From Trachythela sp. YZ-2020 (lineage: Eukaryota > Cnidaria > Anthozoa > Malacalcyonacea > Clavulariidae), in assembly GCA_016169945.1 (NCBI GenBank), contig JADLSH010000113.1, positions 2,685,001-2,749,000 of the forward strand: a DNA stretch of 64,000 bases, read 5' to 3'. Made by a program: the position numbers and the translations under genes. The notes below the pieces were generated by a model. That model saw only the letters and a program-made list of their open reading frames with translations, searched no databases and had not been told where the DNA came from. Below are positions 34,490 to 44,456 of the stretch, one piece after another (position 1 is the stretch's first letter; every line of letters begins with the position of its first letter).

Positions 34490-35416
34490 AATTCAACCCA
34501 AAGAATTTGAGTACTTCATGTTATATAGATGAAATGTTTATGCATCCAGTCAAGTTTTGAATGCAGATCAGTGATCCACTGATCTTCATAGACGTCCCTG
34601 GATGGATAAACTATTTCATCTATATAAGATGAAGTACTTAGTCTAGGACCTGTATATGAGTTTGTATGCATTTCATTTAGGACAGATAATCTCAACTGTT
34701 TTAGGGCAAGTTGACCATGACGGTCAACATGGTAACGCTGCCCGAACCCCAATCCGGGACGAAACGTCCGAAACGGACCACACCCAAAAATGACACTTTC
34801 GCCATGGTGCTATCTACCAAACCATAAAAGCTTTGGCTATTCTGAGGTGCTTATATGGTTCAGAGATAGTGCTTTTAGGGGGGTCATTGGTAAGTGTGAA
34901 ATGCCTAGCACTGATATTTCACAAGAAAATGACTATACAATACTCATGGTCAAACGTCAATTTGTGGCTTACAACTTCAGGTAAACAGCAGTGGACCTAC
35001 ATTACCTTTTTTCCTAAATCTTTTTGATAGAAACATAATTGGTACTTATTTAAGTATATTACCACTGTTTTGGTGTAAAATAGTAAATATTTTGTGACCG
35101 AAATAATAATTTGAAATGTACCTACCTCCTGCAAATGGACGTATTTGGCCAAATTCGCCACTTTACTCCGCTGTTTATCACCGATACTCGTTGAAATCCT
35201 TCCAAATATGTAAGACAGTTCAGACATAATGGTATCAAGCACATTTTAAACAAGTTTTAACTAGGTTTCAAGTAGATCCTAGCTGTTTAACCATCGACAA
35301 GGTAAAGCCTCAACTTTGTCCAAATTCGGCGCCATTGTGTCATCCCGTGTCGGTTGTCAACAATTCGGCCTCGTTATTCTTTCATCCAAGCCATTTCGAT
35401 TACACTAGTAACAAAT

Positions 35417-35608
35417 TTAACCCTTTATTATGGGTATGAAGATAAAAATATGAATAAAAGATACGAAATGCAGCATTTTACCTCCCTGTAAAATGTTGCT
35501 TACGAGTCTTTCAAAACATTCCGTACAAATCTCACGTGGGCAAAGTGACAGGACGTGACCGGGGGGGTGATGTTTTTCACGAAGATAGAAGAAGGCTGCG
35601 TGTGACAA
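35417..35608 (-). other. exon-like segment in the left palindrome arm (Cys-containing peptide)
   Basis: The frame encodes AAFFYLREKHHPP, then LCPREICTECFERLVSNILQ and GG, followed on the minus strand by GTAAAA. The CPREICTECFERL stretch looks like real coding sequence, possibly half of a zinc-binding unit, but I cannot name the family. The mirror copy at 36081-36284 on + differs by one residue (PC for PG). Both point away from the centre. Confidence 0.3.
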
Positions 35609-36458
35609 CAGGAACCCAAGCTGACTTAATTAACTTTAGTTGAATATAGACTAAAAACTGAACTATTAGTGAAAGCTAACTCTAAAATACCCTAAACTAT
35701 ACTGTTATTTACTGAATACTACTTTTTTAAACTAATAAAATATTTTTTTCTACATTTCTGTCCTCAGTTTTGTAAAAGTATAAACAGGAAAAAGTTCAAC
35801 ACTACTAACCAATAATATAAATGTTTGATAATATATACCTGTAGTTATTTTCATTAATATAATATTATTCTAAAAATAACAAGTCAGAGTTGCAGTTTAT
35901 ACTTGACGTTAAATATGAACTTTATATAATATATTTGGACAAAAAATGCAGAAAAAATATGTTATTAGTTTAAAAAAGTAGTATTCAGTAAATAACAGTA
36001 TAGTTTAGGGTATTTTAGAGTTAGCTTTCACTAATAGTTCAGTTTTTAGTCTATATTCAACTAAAGTTAATTAAGTCAGCTTGGGTTCCCTGTTGTCACA
36101 CGCAGCCTTCTTCTATCTTCGTGAAAAACATCACCCCCCCTGTCACGTCCTGTCACTTTGCCCACGTGAGATTTGTACGGAATGTTTTGAAAGACTCGTA
36201 AGCAACATTTTACAGGGAGGTAAAATGCTGCATTTCGTATCTTTTATTCATATTTTTATCTTCATACCCATAATAAAGGGTTAAATGTGTTACTAGTGTA
36301 ATCGAAATGGCTTGGATGAAAGAATAACGAGGCCGAATTGTTGACAACCGACACGGGATGACACAATGGCGCCGAATTTGGACAAAGTTGAGGCTTTACC
36401 TTGTCGATGGTTAAACAGCTAGGATCTACTTGAAACCTAGTTAAAACTTGTTTAAAAT

Positions 36459-36577
36459 GTGCTTGATACCATTATGTCTGAACTGACTTACATATTTGGA
36501 AGGATTTCAACGAGTATCGGTGATAAACAGCGGAGTAAAGTGGCGAATTTGGCCAAATACGTCCATTTGCAGGAGGT
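36459..36577 (+). other. exon-like segment in the right palindrome arm
   Basis: It encodes MLDTIMSELTYIFGRISTSI then GDKQRSKVANLAKYVHLQE, and is followed by a donor-like GTAGGT. The mirror copy is on - at 35124-35242 and differs by one residue (S for T). It is presumably a first or internal exon of an unknown gene carried by the palindrome. Confidence 0.3.
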
Positions 36578-37224
36578 AGGTACATTTCAAATTATTATTT
36601 CGGTCACAAAATATTTACTATTTTACACCAAAACAGTGGTAATATACTTAAATAAGTACCAATTATGTTTCTATAAAAAAGATTTAGGAAAAAAGGTAAT
36701 GTAGGTCCACTGCTGTTTACCTGAAGTTGTAAGTCACAAATTGACGTTTGACCATGAGTATTGTATAGTCATTTTCTTGTGAAATATCAGTGCTAGGCAT
36801 TTCACACTTACCAATGACCCCCCTAAAAGCACTATCTCTGAACCATATAAGCACCTCAGAATAGCCAAAGCTTTTATGGTTTGGTAGATAGCACCATGGC
36901 GAAAGGGGTTCGGGCAGCGTTACCATGTTGACCGTCATGGTCAACTTGCCCTAAAACAGTTGAGATTATCTGTCCTAAATGAAATGCATACAAACTCATA
37001 TACAGGTCCTGGACTAACTGAAGTGAATGACTTTTATCCAGGTTGATATACAGTTCAGTGAGCCACTGATCTGCATGAAATTTACTGGATAGACGAATTT
37101 GCCGAACAGCAATCGGGCATTGCAGGTTACGATGCACATCATGCACGTGTGTCGAACTTCGTTTGTTTTCAACAATTTCAAAACAAATTTCTGTCGGTAT
37201 TTTTGCAAAAATAATTGCTTAAAT

Positions 37225-40200
37225 ATGCCTCGAAAACGTAAGGTATGTTTCGGATAATTTCTCGATTTTGTACTTGATTTCAGATCTTGTTAAAGTATTG
37301 TGTTTGAAGTGTCTTGCTTGCAAATATTTTGCGTTTTGCGTAGTAAAGAGTAATGTATTAAATTGTCTGTTATATGGTGCTAAATGGTGCTACATATGTC
37401 AGTCAACTTCAAATGTATTCATGACACTCAAGGGAGAGCGCAAATTATGCTAAATGTTTCCATTACATGTATTTGCCACCAAACACAAGGTCAATACATT
37501 TATAGTCACTTTGATGGTTAAACCGTTTAGAGCTGGCCACCATGTGCTGCGCAAGGTGTCGTGCTAGTGGCCTTCCTCTATTAGGGGTTGTTGACAAATA
37601 GATTTCATCTGGCAGATCTGGAATCCGCGATGACAGTGGTGTAGGAAGCGGGGGGCCGCGGCTCCCCAATATTATATGACGGAGGGCCCGGAATATCTTT
37701 TCGGCCCCCCCCAAAAATAAAATAATATTCATGAAAATGATGGAAACGGCTTAGTTCCCTGAACAAGCTTACTAAGAGCTCCTGGGTAGATCTCTGAAGC
37801 GGCCGTTTCCGGCGATCTGGGGGCTTCAAATTTAAAAAAAAATTTCGCTTGGTGCCAACCATGGTGGTGCCTTGTGAGCTTGGGCCATGTTCCTACGCTC
37901 CTGCGTGATTACAAAATAAGCAGGGTGAAAACTGACTTTCTGTTTAAAAAAGACATTGACTGGTTGGCGATGGGGTAGGTGGGAGAGGATTAAAGCAATC
38001 GCGGAACAAATCCACGATTGTGGGACAAAATCTATTTGTCAATGGCCCCTTATTACTGTTTATGACAGGTTTGTTGTAACTTGTTTTGAACAACATATTT
38101 CATTTTGTGTGTTTTCAGACAGATGATGAAAGCAAGAAAAGCACAAAAAAACAGAAAGTAATTGATTTTAGCAAACAAGAAAATAATTCTCAGGTGTGAA
38201 AAATACATTTTTAGACTGAATTATTAATCCATTGAGCTGCAATGTGCTGTCAATATGCCCTACCTTCCCTCATCTTAGAGTATTGTAACTTGTGTTGATC
38301 TTCGCATTATTAGGAGGAGCCCTCAACTTCAAAGGATTTATATGCATTACCAGACATTGATAAGTATGTATCCAAATGTACAACTAGCATATTTTCTGAT
38401 ACTGTACTTCATTGAAAACATTGGTTTGTTGTCTAAATTGCCTGGAAAATCACAAAGCAGTCTCCAGAGTGGAAACTTTTTAAAATGCACGTACGAATCG
38501 GGATGTGTGTGGACTCTTTGAAAACGATGGTGTAAATTGATTTCATTTGAGATCCGCCCACACTAATAACACATAACAGTGTAGGGTCCATATGATAGCA
38601 CATGCTCTGTAGGATTCTAGCATATTCGTATCGTTTTACGGATATGTGTGGACAGTAGAAAACGTAATGAATCCGGATATGTGTGGACACGTAACTTTTT
38701 GAATCCACAACATAATGTTTGCGGATACAAACAAATCCGGTTATGTCAAATTTAACGAACTATATATAAACTGTTTATGGCATTATTATGAGACTCACTG
38801 GCTCGGACTGTTCTGGCTGACCGCCTGACACTCTGATTCAAATACTCATACATTTCCCATGATGGTAATCCTTAAGTGCACCGTGGGAAAAAGATTAGAA
38901 TGTCTTCAATATTGAAGGCAAAGTTAGCCTGTCTTAAGGACGTAATAGAGACCTAATAAGATTGATGTATTTTTGCGAATACCTCAAACCGCAAACCGCT
39001 AGCAATCACATGACTCTAAGACTCCTGCAGTCGAATTTGTGGTAAATTTTCAGGTTTTCAACGTGTGGAAATTGTTTTCGCGTATGAATAATCCCAGGGT
39101 CTTTTTCGAAAATATCAAACTAAATTTTAGTATTACTAGTCAGAATAAATGTTTAAAACTTCATATTGCACTTGTCTTTAAGTACAAAAAAAATAAAAAA
39201 ATAAAGCTTGGAAAAAAACTATAAAGCACAGCTTTCAAGACAAGATGGCAGAGTTATACTCCAAAACATCTCAGAGTTTGTACTTCAATCTTAATCTCCT
39301 CAAAATTTATTACCTCTGATGTCTAACCTCAAACTGCAGTTTGAGGTTTGAAGTAAACATTTTAAACCTCAATCTTAAAGTCTCTAATAACACAACTAAC
39401 TTTTTGACGAAGGGTGATCTTCAGTAAAGCTTTATAATATACATTAACTCCAGATCTTGGAATCTGAAAATTTCATCTTGGAACGTCAATGGTCTCAAAG
39501 CATGGATCCAGGTAATTATACGATGTTCTTCAAAATTAACATCATGACTTCGTATTTGTGGAACCAATTTCTGTTTTCTCACAACTTCCTATCTTAAATT
39601 GTTCAAAAGAAAAGCGACTCGCTGAAATATGTGAGGAAAGAAGACCCAGATATATTTTGTGTTCAAGAAACAAAATGTGATGAGTCCAATTTACCTAAGG
39701 TCAGTTTAACATTATTTTCAGTAAAATACTTGTACAAAAAAGCAAAATATACACAAGAATAGCTTTTGCAGGATGTGCAATAATTCATTGGGACAGACCT
39801 GACTGGAAAGTTTGGAAATCGCGCAACCGAGATTTAGAAACTTTAATAGTAAGTGTATAGATTTCAGAGTGGGGACAGACCCCTAGAAAAGGTGGCAGAA
39901 TAATATGTTGGTATGTAGTCATATAATACATATTTTGTAGTATATATTTAAATAATCAATTCACAAAATGTTTGTACCTAGGAGGCAAATTTCCCAGGCT
40001 ATTTTTGCTACTGGGCTAACAGTGAAACAAAAGGCTACAGTGGTGTGGGGTAAGTTCTTACATGAGTAACTTATGAAGGGTTTTAACCTGTGAACATTTA
40101 GTGTCACTTCCAGGGAGAATCATTGACCTTATATTAGATGATGCTCTATTCCGTGTGGCTCCACAGTGGGCAAGCTGAAAAATTGCTTGACTGCAGTGGG

Positions 40201-43031
40201 AATCGAACGAACTGGCGACCTTTGGTTTGCTAGTCCTGAGCTACAAGGTCAAATTGGTTCGAATAATTGATATTTTGGACGTCTAGTTCTTCCGATATCA
40301 GTATAAATCTTATGACTCTAAATATATGGCGGTTGACTGTTGTGTAAAACTACCTGAAAAATACAATAAGAACTTCTACGTTTCGAGCGAAGGCCCTTCT
40401 CTGGAAGTCAGTAGGACTCTAATTAGTAGGACTCTAATTAGTAGGACTCTAATCTAATCAGTTCTTATGACTCTAATCCCGTGATCATCGTAAGATATAT
40501 AGATATCTAAGGAACTAGACCCAGTTCGAAATATCACCTACTCAATCTGACTTGACTTCATAGCTCAGCTGGTAGAGCATTGCACTAGCAAACCAAAATT
40601 TGAAGGTTCGATTCCTGCTGCGGCCAAGCAATTTTTCAGCTTGTCCGGTATGGAGCCAGTGCTGGGAGTAGTGTCATCTAATATAATTTACCCAAGTTCT
40701 AATCCCACATTCATTCATCATTGACCTGATCCGAGCTGGTTTGAACAACGTTATTTGTCTCAAAATAGACTGTTTTCAAAGAAGAAGCCAAAAAATGTCA
40801 CATATGGAATAGGTAAGATTTTTCTTATAATGGCTATATGTGTATATTATTGTACATATCTGATATTGTTTCCTATCTATTCCAGGTGTGTCTGAACATG
40901 ACAAGGAGGGGCGTGTGATTACAGCAGAGTATGACAAGTTCTTCTTGGTTACATCATGTAAGATTTAGTACAATGCAATACCAAGGCTTACTTACCATAA
41001 TGGCTCATTGCAAGAAACCTCTCCTTACAGTTGGCTTTCTAATAGAGACACCTCTCTAATACAGACACCTCCCTAATACAACACCGCTCTAATACAGACA
41101 CCTCTCTAACACAGACATCTCTCTAATACTGGCACCTCTCTAATACGCACACCTCTCTAACACGGACATCTCTCTAATACTGTACTGGTACCTCTCTAAT
41201 ATGCACGCCTCTCTAATACAGACACCGAGCTCTAATACGGATACCTCTCTAATACAGACACTTCTTTAATACGGACACCTCTAATATGGTCGACTGTATG
41301 TTATATTTTCTAGACATTCCCAACTCAGGTCAGGGACTGAAAAGGTAACTGTACATATACAATGTTACTCACCGTTGACATGTTGAAGAAGATAGTTAAA
41401 GAACTGTCCATGTCACTATGATAGTTCACTATAGCGATAATATACACCCCTTTGTATGCATGGTATCAAAAACAACGATGTGGTGCGAATTTCGTTCATG
41501 TGTTTTGCTCATGACTTAACAAAACTATGTTCATTTCTACTTTCCAGACTAGACTACCGTCAAACATGGGACAAAGATTTTCGTGACTACCTCAAGAAAC
41601 TGGACAAGACTAAACCAGTCGTACTTTGTGGAGATCTCAATGTCGCTCACAAGGAAATAGGTATGTTTGTCCTGAGTTGAGGATTATTTGTTTAACAAAA
41701 GCAACCAACTAGTGAATCAATCAATAGACCAATTAAGCTGACCCTTTTAATACCCAATTCACAACTTTGGATAACTCATATGTCTAGTTACAATTATTGT
41801 TCACATTTTGTCCAAAAAAATGTGTTCGCAACAGGCTTGTAGCAAGCTTGTCAACAAGTTGCGACAATGTTGTCTTTTTATCAAGTTGCTACAAGGTTGT
41901 CGTTAACAAGTCATTGAATTGTAGGACAATAACAAGTTGTGCCAACTGACACCTCCCTAAGAGTAATGAGCACCTGATCTAGCTCATGCAACACAAAATA
42001 TTAACATTTCTGCTCTTACTAGTACAATCATGTATTTCTAGATTTAACCAACCCAAAGACGAACAAAAAAACAGCAGGTTTTACGAAAGAAGAACGCGAA
42101 AACTTCACAGTGCTTCTTGATCAAGGCTACATTGACACATATCGCCATTTTTATCCCGAGAGAACGAATCAGTACAGTTTTTGGTCGTATAGAGGCAATG
42201 CTCGAGACAAGAATGTGGGATGGTAAGTATTGTACTATTTAATAATTTACCCTTTCCTAATATTTTACTAAACTAACTATATTTATACTGGATAGCTCTA
42301 TCAGTTCTAAACTGTTCTCCCTAGAGGTTCAGTAAAGATAATCTCTTATTGATCCAGTGTTACTACAGGAGGAAACCTAAACTAAACTAACTTTATTTAT
42401 ACTGGGTAGCTCTATCAGTTCTAAACTGTTCTTCCTAGAGGTCTAGTAAGGATCATCTCTTATTGATCCAGTGTTACTACAGGAGGAAACCTAAACTAAA
42501 CTAACTGTATTTATACTAGATCATGGCTCCATCTGTTCTAAACTATTCTCCCTAGAGGTCCAGTAACGGTCATACCTTATCATTGATTCATCTTTATTTA
42601 TGCTGGATAACTTTATAAGTACTATAATCTTCTCCATGAAGGTCCAGTAAGGGCCATCTCTTTTTGGTCCAGTGTTACTGCAGAAGGATACCGGAATACC
42701 CCCAAAAACCTGTGGTGTTTGGTAGAGTCAAACTGGAAGCACTCTTCTCACATGTGACTGAGGCGAAATTGTAATCAGACAACTGCATATTACAGGAATC
42801 AAACCTCGTTTGCACAGATGAAAGGTACATGCACCAATCACTACCCAGCCAATTATCCTTTATTTCTTTATGGAATACTTCAATGATTTCCTTAAAATGT
42901 ATTTTTCTCATAGGAGACTGGATTATTTCGTCGTTTCCGAAAGATTCATGCCAGAAGTTGCCCATAGTTTTATACGAGATAATATAATGGGCAGTGATCA
43001 TGCCCCCGTTGTTCTGCTGTTGTCTGTATAA
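37225..43031 (+). CDS. APEX1: AP endonuclease, ExoIII/APE1 family (12 exons, 305 aa)
   Basis: Class II AP endonuclease that incises DNA 5' of abasic sites in base excision repair, expected in the nucleus. Exons: 37225-37242, 38119-38193, 38314-38363, 39454-39511, 39610-39699, 39982-40049, 40769-40812, 40886-40957, 41314-41344, 41548-41660, 42042-42222, 42914-43031; all have GT-AG introns and phases that add up. The basic N-terminus ([14 protein letters not shown]) resembles a nuclear localisation signal. Catalytic motifs are complete: [13 protein letters not shown] (metal-binding Glu), TSYIPN (Tyr), CGDLNVAH (Asp/Asn), GWRLDYF (Asp) and GSDHAP (Asp-His). The human protein has 318 residues. 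Positions equivalent to human Cys65, Arg177 and Met270 are Ser, Gln and Arg here. Start chosen as the only ATG giving the basic N-terminus with a GTATGT donor. No AATAAA lies close after the stop. Confidence 0.95.
37630..37735. repeat. GC-rich dispersed repeat fragment in APEX1 intron 1
   Basis: GTGTAGGAAGCGGGGGGCCG...CGGCCCCCCCC is an inverted G/C-run pair around AATATTATATGACGGAGGGC. Similar GTAGGAACCGGCGGGGG sequence lies at 58437. It looks like a short dispersed element of unknown class. Confidence 0.4.
40108..40262 (-). repeat. tRNA-derived SINE (minus)
   Basis: Read on the minus strand it has GGTTCGATTCC-like sequence (GTTCGTTCGATTCCCACTGC) followed by AAGCAATTTTTCAGCTTG and GTGGAGCCA, the same order as the plus-strand copy at 40553. 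It lies in APEX1 intron 6. Confidence 0.6.
40377..40445. repeat. short dispersed repeat with triplicated 18-mer
   Basis: ACGTTTCGAGCGAAGGCCCTT, shared with the hairpin at 50870, is followed by three near copies of AGTAGGACTCTAATT. It is simple local expansion inside a dispersed element. Confidence 0.5.
40553..40710 (+). repeat. tRNA-derived SINE (plus)
   Basis: TAGCTCAGCTGGTAGAGCA (A box) and GGTTCGATTCC (B box) are spaced as in a tRNA, but the acceptor stem does not pair and the anticodon arm is disrupted, so it is not a working tRNA gene. The downstream body AAGCAATTTTTCAGCTTG is shared with the inverted copy at 40108-40262. Confidence 0.7.
41035..41290. repeat. minisatellite, about 20-bp unit, APEX1 intron 8
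   Basis: The unit ACCTCTCTAATACAGAC repeats about a dozen times with variants (ACGGAC, GCACAC, ACTGGC). It lies in the intron just upstream of the 31-bp exon at 41314. Confidence 0.85.
41752..41950. repeat. CAAGTTGT-rich foldback element fragment
   Basis: CCCAATTCACAACTTTGGATAA starts a stretch rich in CAACAAGTTG, TTGTAGCAAGCTTGT and related palindromic words. The same terminal sequence bounds the element at 63118-63681. The right end is missing here. Confidence 0.6.
42265..42690. repeat. 114-bp satellite array, about 4 units, APEX1 intron 11
   Basis: The unit contains ACTTTATTTATACTGGATAG, CTATCAGTTCTAAACTGTTC, TAGAGGTCCAGTAAGG, TTGATCCAGTGTTACTACAG and GAGGAAACCTAAACTAAAC. The same unit forms arrays at 46450 and 56390 and minus-orientation copies at 58590. 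Confidence 0.9.
42695..42850 (-). repeat. tRNA-derived SINE-like sequence next to the satellite
   Basis: GTGTTTGGTAGAGTCAAACT, GGAAGCACTC, ACAACTGCATATTACAG, AATCAAACC and GAAAGGTACATGCA occur in the same order at 57705-57850, there with GGGATCGAAGCCGGG, a minus-strand B box. The 114-bp satellite directly precedes it at both places. Confidence 0.6.
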
Positions 43032-43242
43032 CGAAAATAAGACGCTTTTTCAATTGGATCCTGTAGTCTTTCCTACTGTAACTCACGAGTCACGAAACTG
43101 TTTATAATAATGTACTCTTATAGAGATGTAACATTTGACTATTATTTTATATATAGAAGTTTTTTATGTTTGTAAACTGTGGTAGCTATTGTTAATGACT
43201 AACAGTAATTATGTACATTATGTAACTGTGTTCTCTCTCAGT

Positions 43243-44242
43243 TGACTCTGAGTTGACAATGAGTACCAGCTTCTGCTGGGGGTTAAAACACTGAATGACC
43301 AATGATGTACTTCAAAACTCATGTAGGTAGAGTTAAGTCTCTCCTGTGTTCTCTCTCAGTTGACTCAGCTGATGAATGAGTACCAGCTTCTGCTGGGGGT
43401 TAAAACACTGAATGACTTGATGTACTTCAAAACTCATGTAAGTAGAGTTAAGTCTCTCCTGTGTTCTCTCTCAGTTGACTCAGCTGATGAATAAGTACCA
43501 GCTTCTGCTGAGGGCTAAAACACTGAATGACTTGATGTACTTCAAAACTCAAGTAAGTAGAATTAAGTCTCTCCTGTGTTCTCTCCCAGTTGACTCAGCT
43601 GATGAATGAGTACCAGCTTCTGCTGGGGGTTAAAACACTGAATGACTTGATGTACTTCAAAACTCATGTAAGTAAAGTTAAGTCTGTCCTGTGTTCTCTC
43701 CCAGTTGACTCGGCTGATCCGCTGATGAACAAGTACCAGCTTCTGCTGGAAGTTAAAACACTGAATGACTTGACGTACTTCAAAACTCGTGTAAGTAGAG
43801 TTAAGTCTCTCATGTGTTCTCTCCCAGTTGACTCAGCTGATGAACGAGTACCAGCTTCTGCTGGGGGCTAAAACACTGAATGACTTGATGTACTTCAAAA
43901 CTCAAGTAAGTAGAATTAAGTCTCTCCTGTGTTCTCTCAGTTAACTCAGCTGATGAATGAGTACCAGCTTCTGCTGAGGGCTAAAACACTGGATGACTTG
44001 ATATACTTCAAAACTCAAGTAAGTAGAATTAAGTCTCTCCTGTGTTCTCTCTCAGTTGATGAATGAGTACCAGCTTCTGCTGGGGGCTAAAACACTGAAT
44101 GACTTTATGTACTTTAAAACTTATTTAAGTAGAATTAAGTCTCTCCTGTGTTCTCTCCCAGTTGACTCAGCTGATGAATGAGTACCAGCTTCTGCTGGGA
44201 GCTAAAACACTGAATGACTTGATGTACTCTAAAAACACATAA
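43243..44242 (+). repeat. nine-copy tandem array of a 115-bp exon-like unit
   Basis: Unit starts (first exon base) are 43243, 43360, 43475, 43590, 43705, 43828, 43941, 44055 and 44162. A typical unit has an acceptor TTCTCTCTCAG, a 78-bp open block and a donor GTAAGTAGA. The block encodes LTQLMNEYQLLLGVKTLNDL then MYFKTH. QL-EYQ-LL--K-L-D is also the pattern at the end of the lamin/intermediate-filament rod; that resemblance is my recall. Copy 1 has an in-frame TGA, copy 5 carries 8 extra bases, copy 8 lacks 9 bases, and copy 9 has lost the donor. The array lies 212 bp after the APEX1 stop and about 215 bp before the CNK start. It may be a captured exon amplified as a minisatellite. Confidence 0.85.
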
Positions 44243-44456
44243 GGATTTTTTGGGGAAAAGGTCCAGTTGAATTAAAGAGGTCAGCATTAAGTTAATTACG
44301 GAAATTAATACCGGAAGTCCTTATACCATTACTAGAGCCAGTGTCCCAATGTGCTTTCGCGGGGGTGGAGACTTGTCTCAAAATATACTTGTTCTGGTTC
44401 GAAGAGAGTCATGACTTTAAATACTTAGAATCGAAAGTTTTTACAATATTTCAGCA

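Larger units (their letters stand above)
34560..37090. repeat. large palindrome with nearly identical arms
   Basis: Left and right arms are mirror images about 35,850. Positions 34984, 35242 and 35417 pair with 36717, 36459 and 36284 (the sum is constant at 71,701), so the inner arms (about 34790-35760 and 35941-36911) are collinear without net indels and differ by only a few bases. Beyond 34790 the similarity continues more loosely to about 34560 and 37090, and the left arm has about 35 extra bases near 34760. The spacer is about 180 bp. It may be a foldback transposon or a recent inverted duplication. Confidence 0.85.

Noticed and set aside
39774..39855. Possible extra AP endonuclease exon between GCTTTTGCAG and GTAAGTG
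   Set aside because: It reads into a stop (GAT GTG CAA TAA) in the required frame, and skipping it joins NLPK to [11 protein letters not shown], matching the family without a gap.
40559..40632. tRNA gene
   Set aside because: A and B boxes are present but the acceptor stem does not pair and the anticodon arm is disrupted; the attached body is shared with an inverted copy at 40108, so it is a SINE.
43243..44242. CRISPR-like array
   Set aside because: Units are contiguous near-identical 115-mers without unique spacers, in an animal-type genome.
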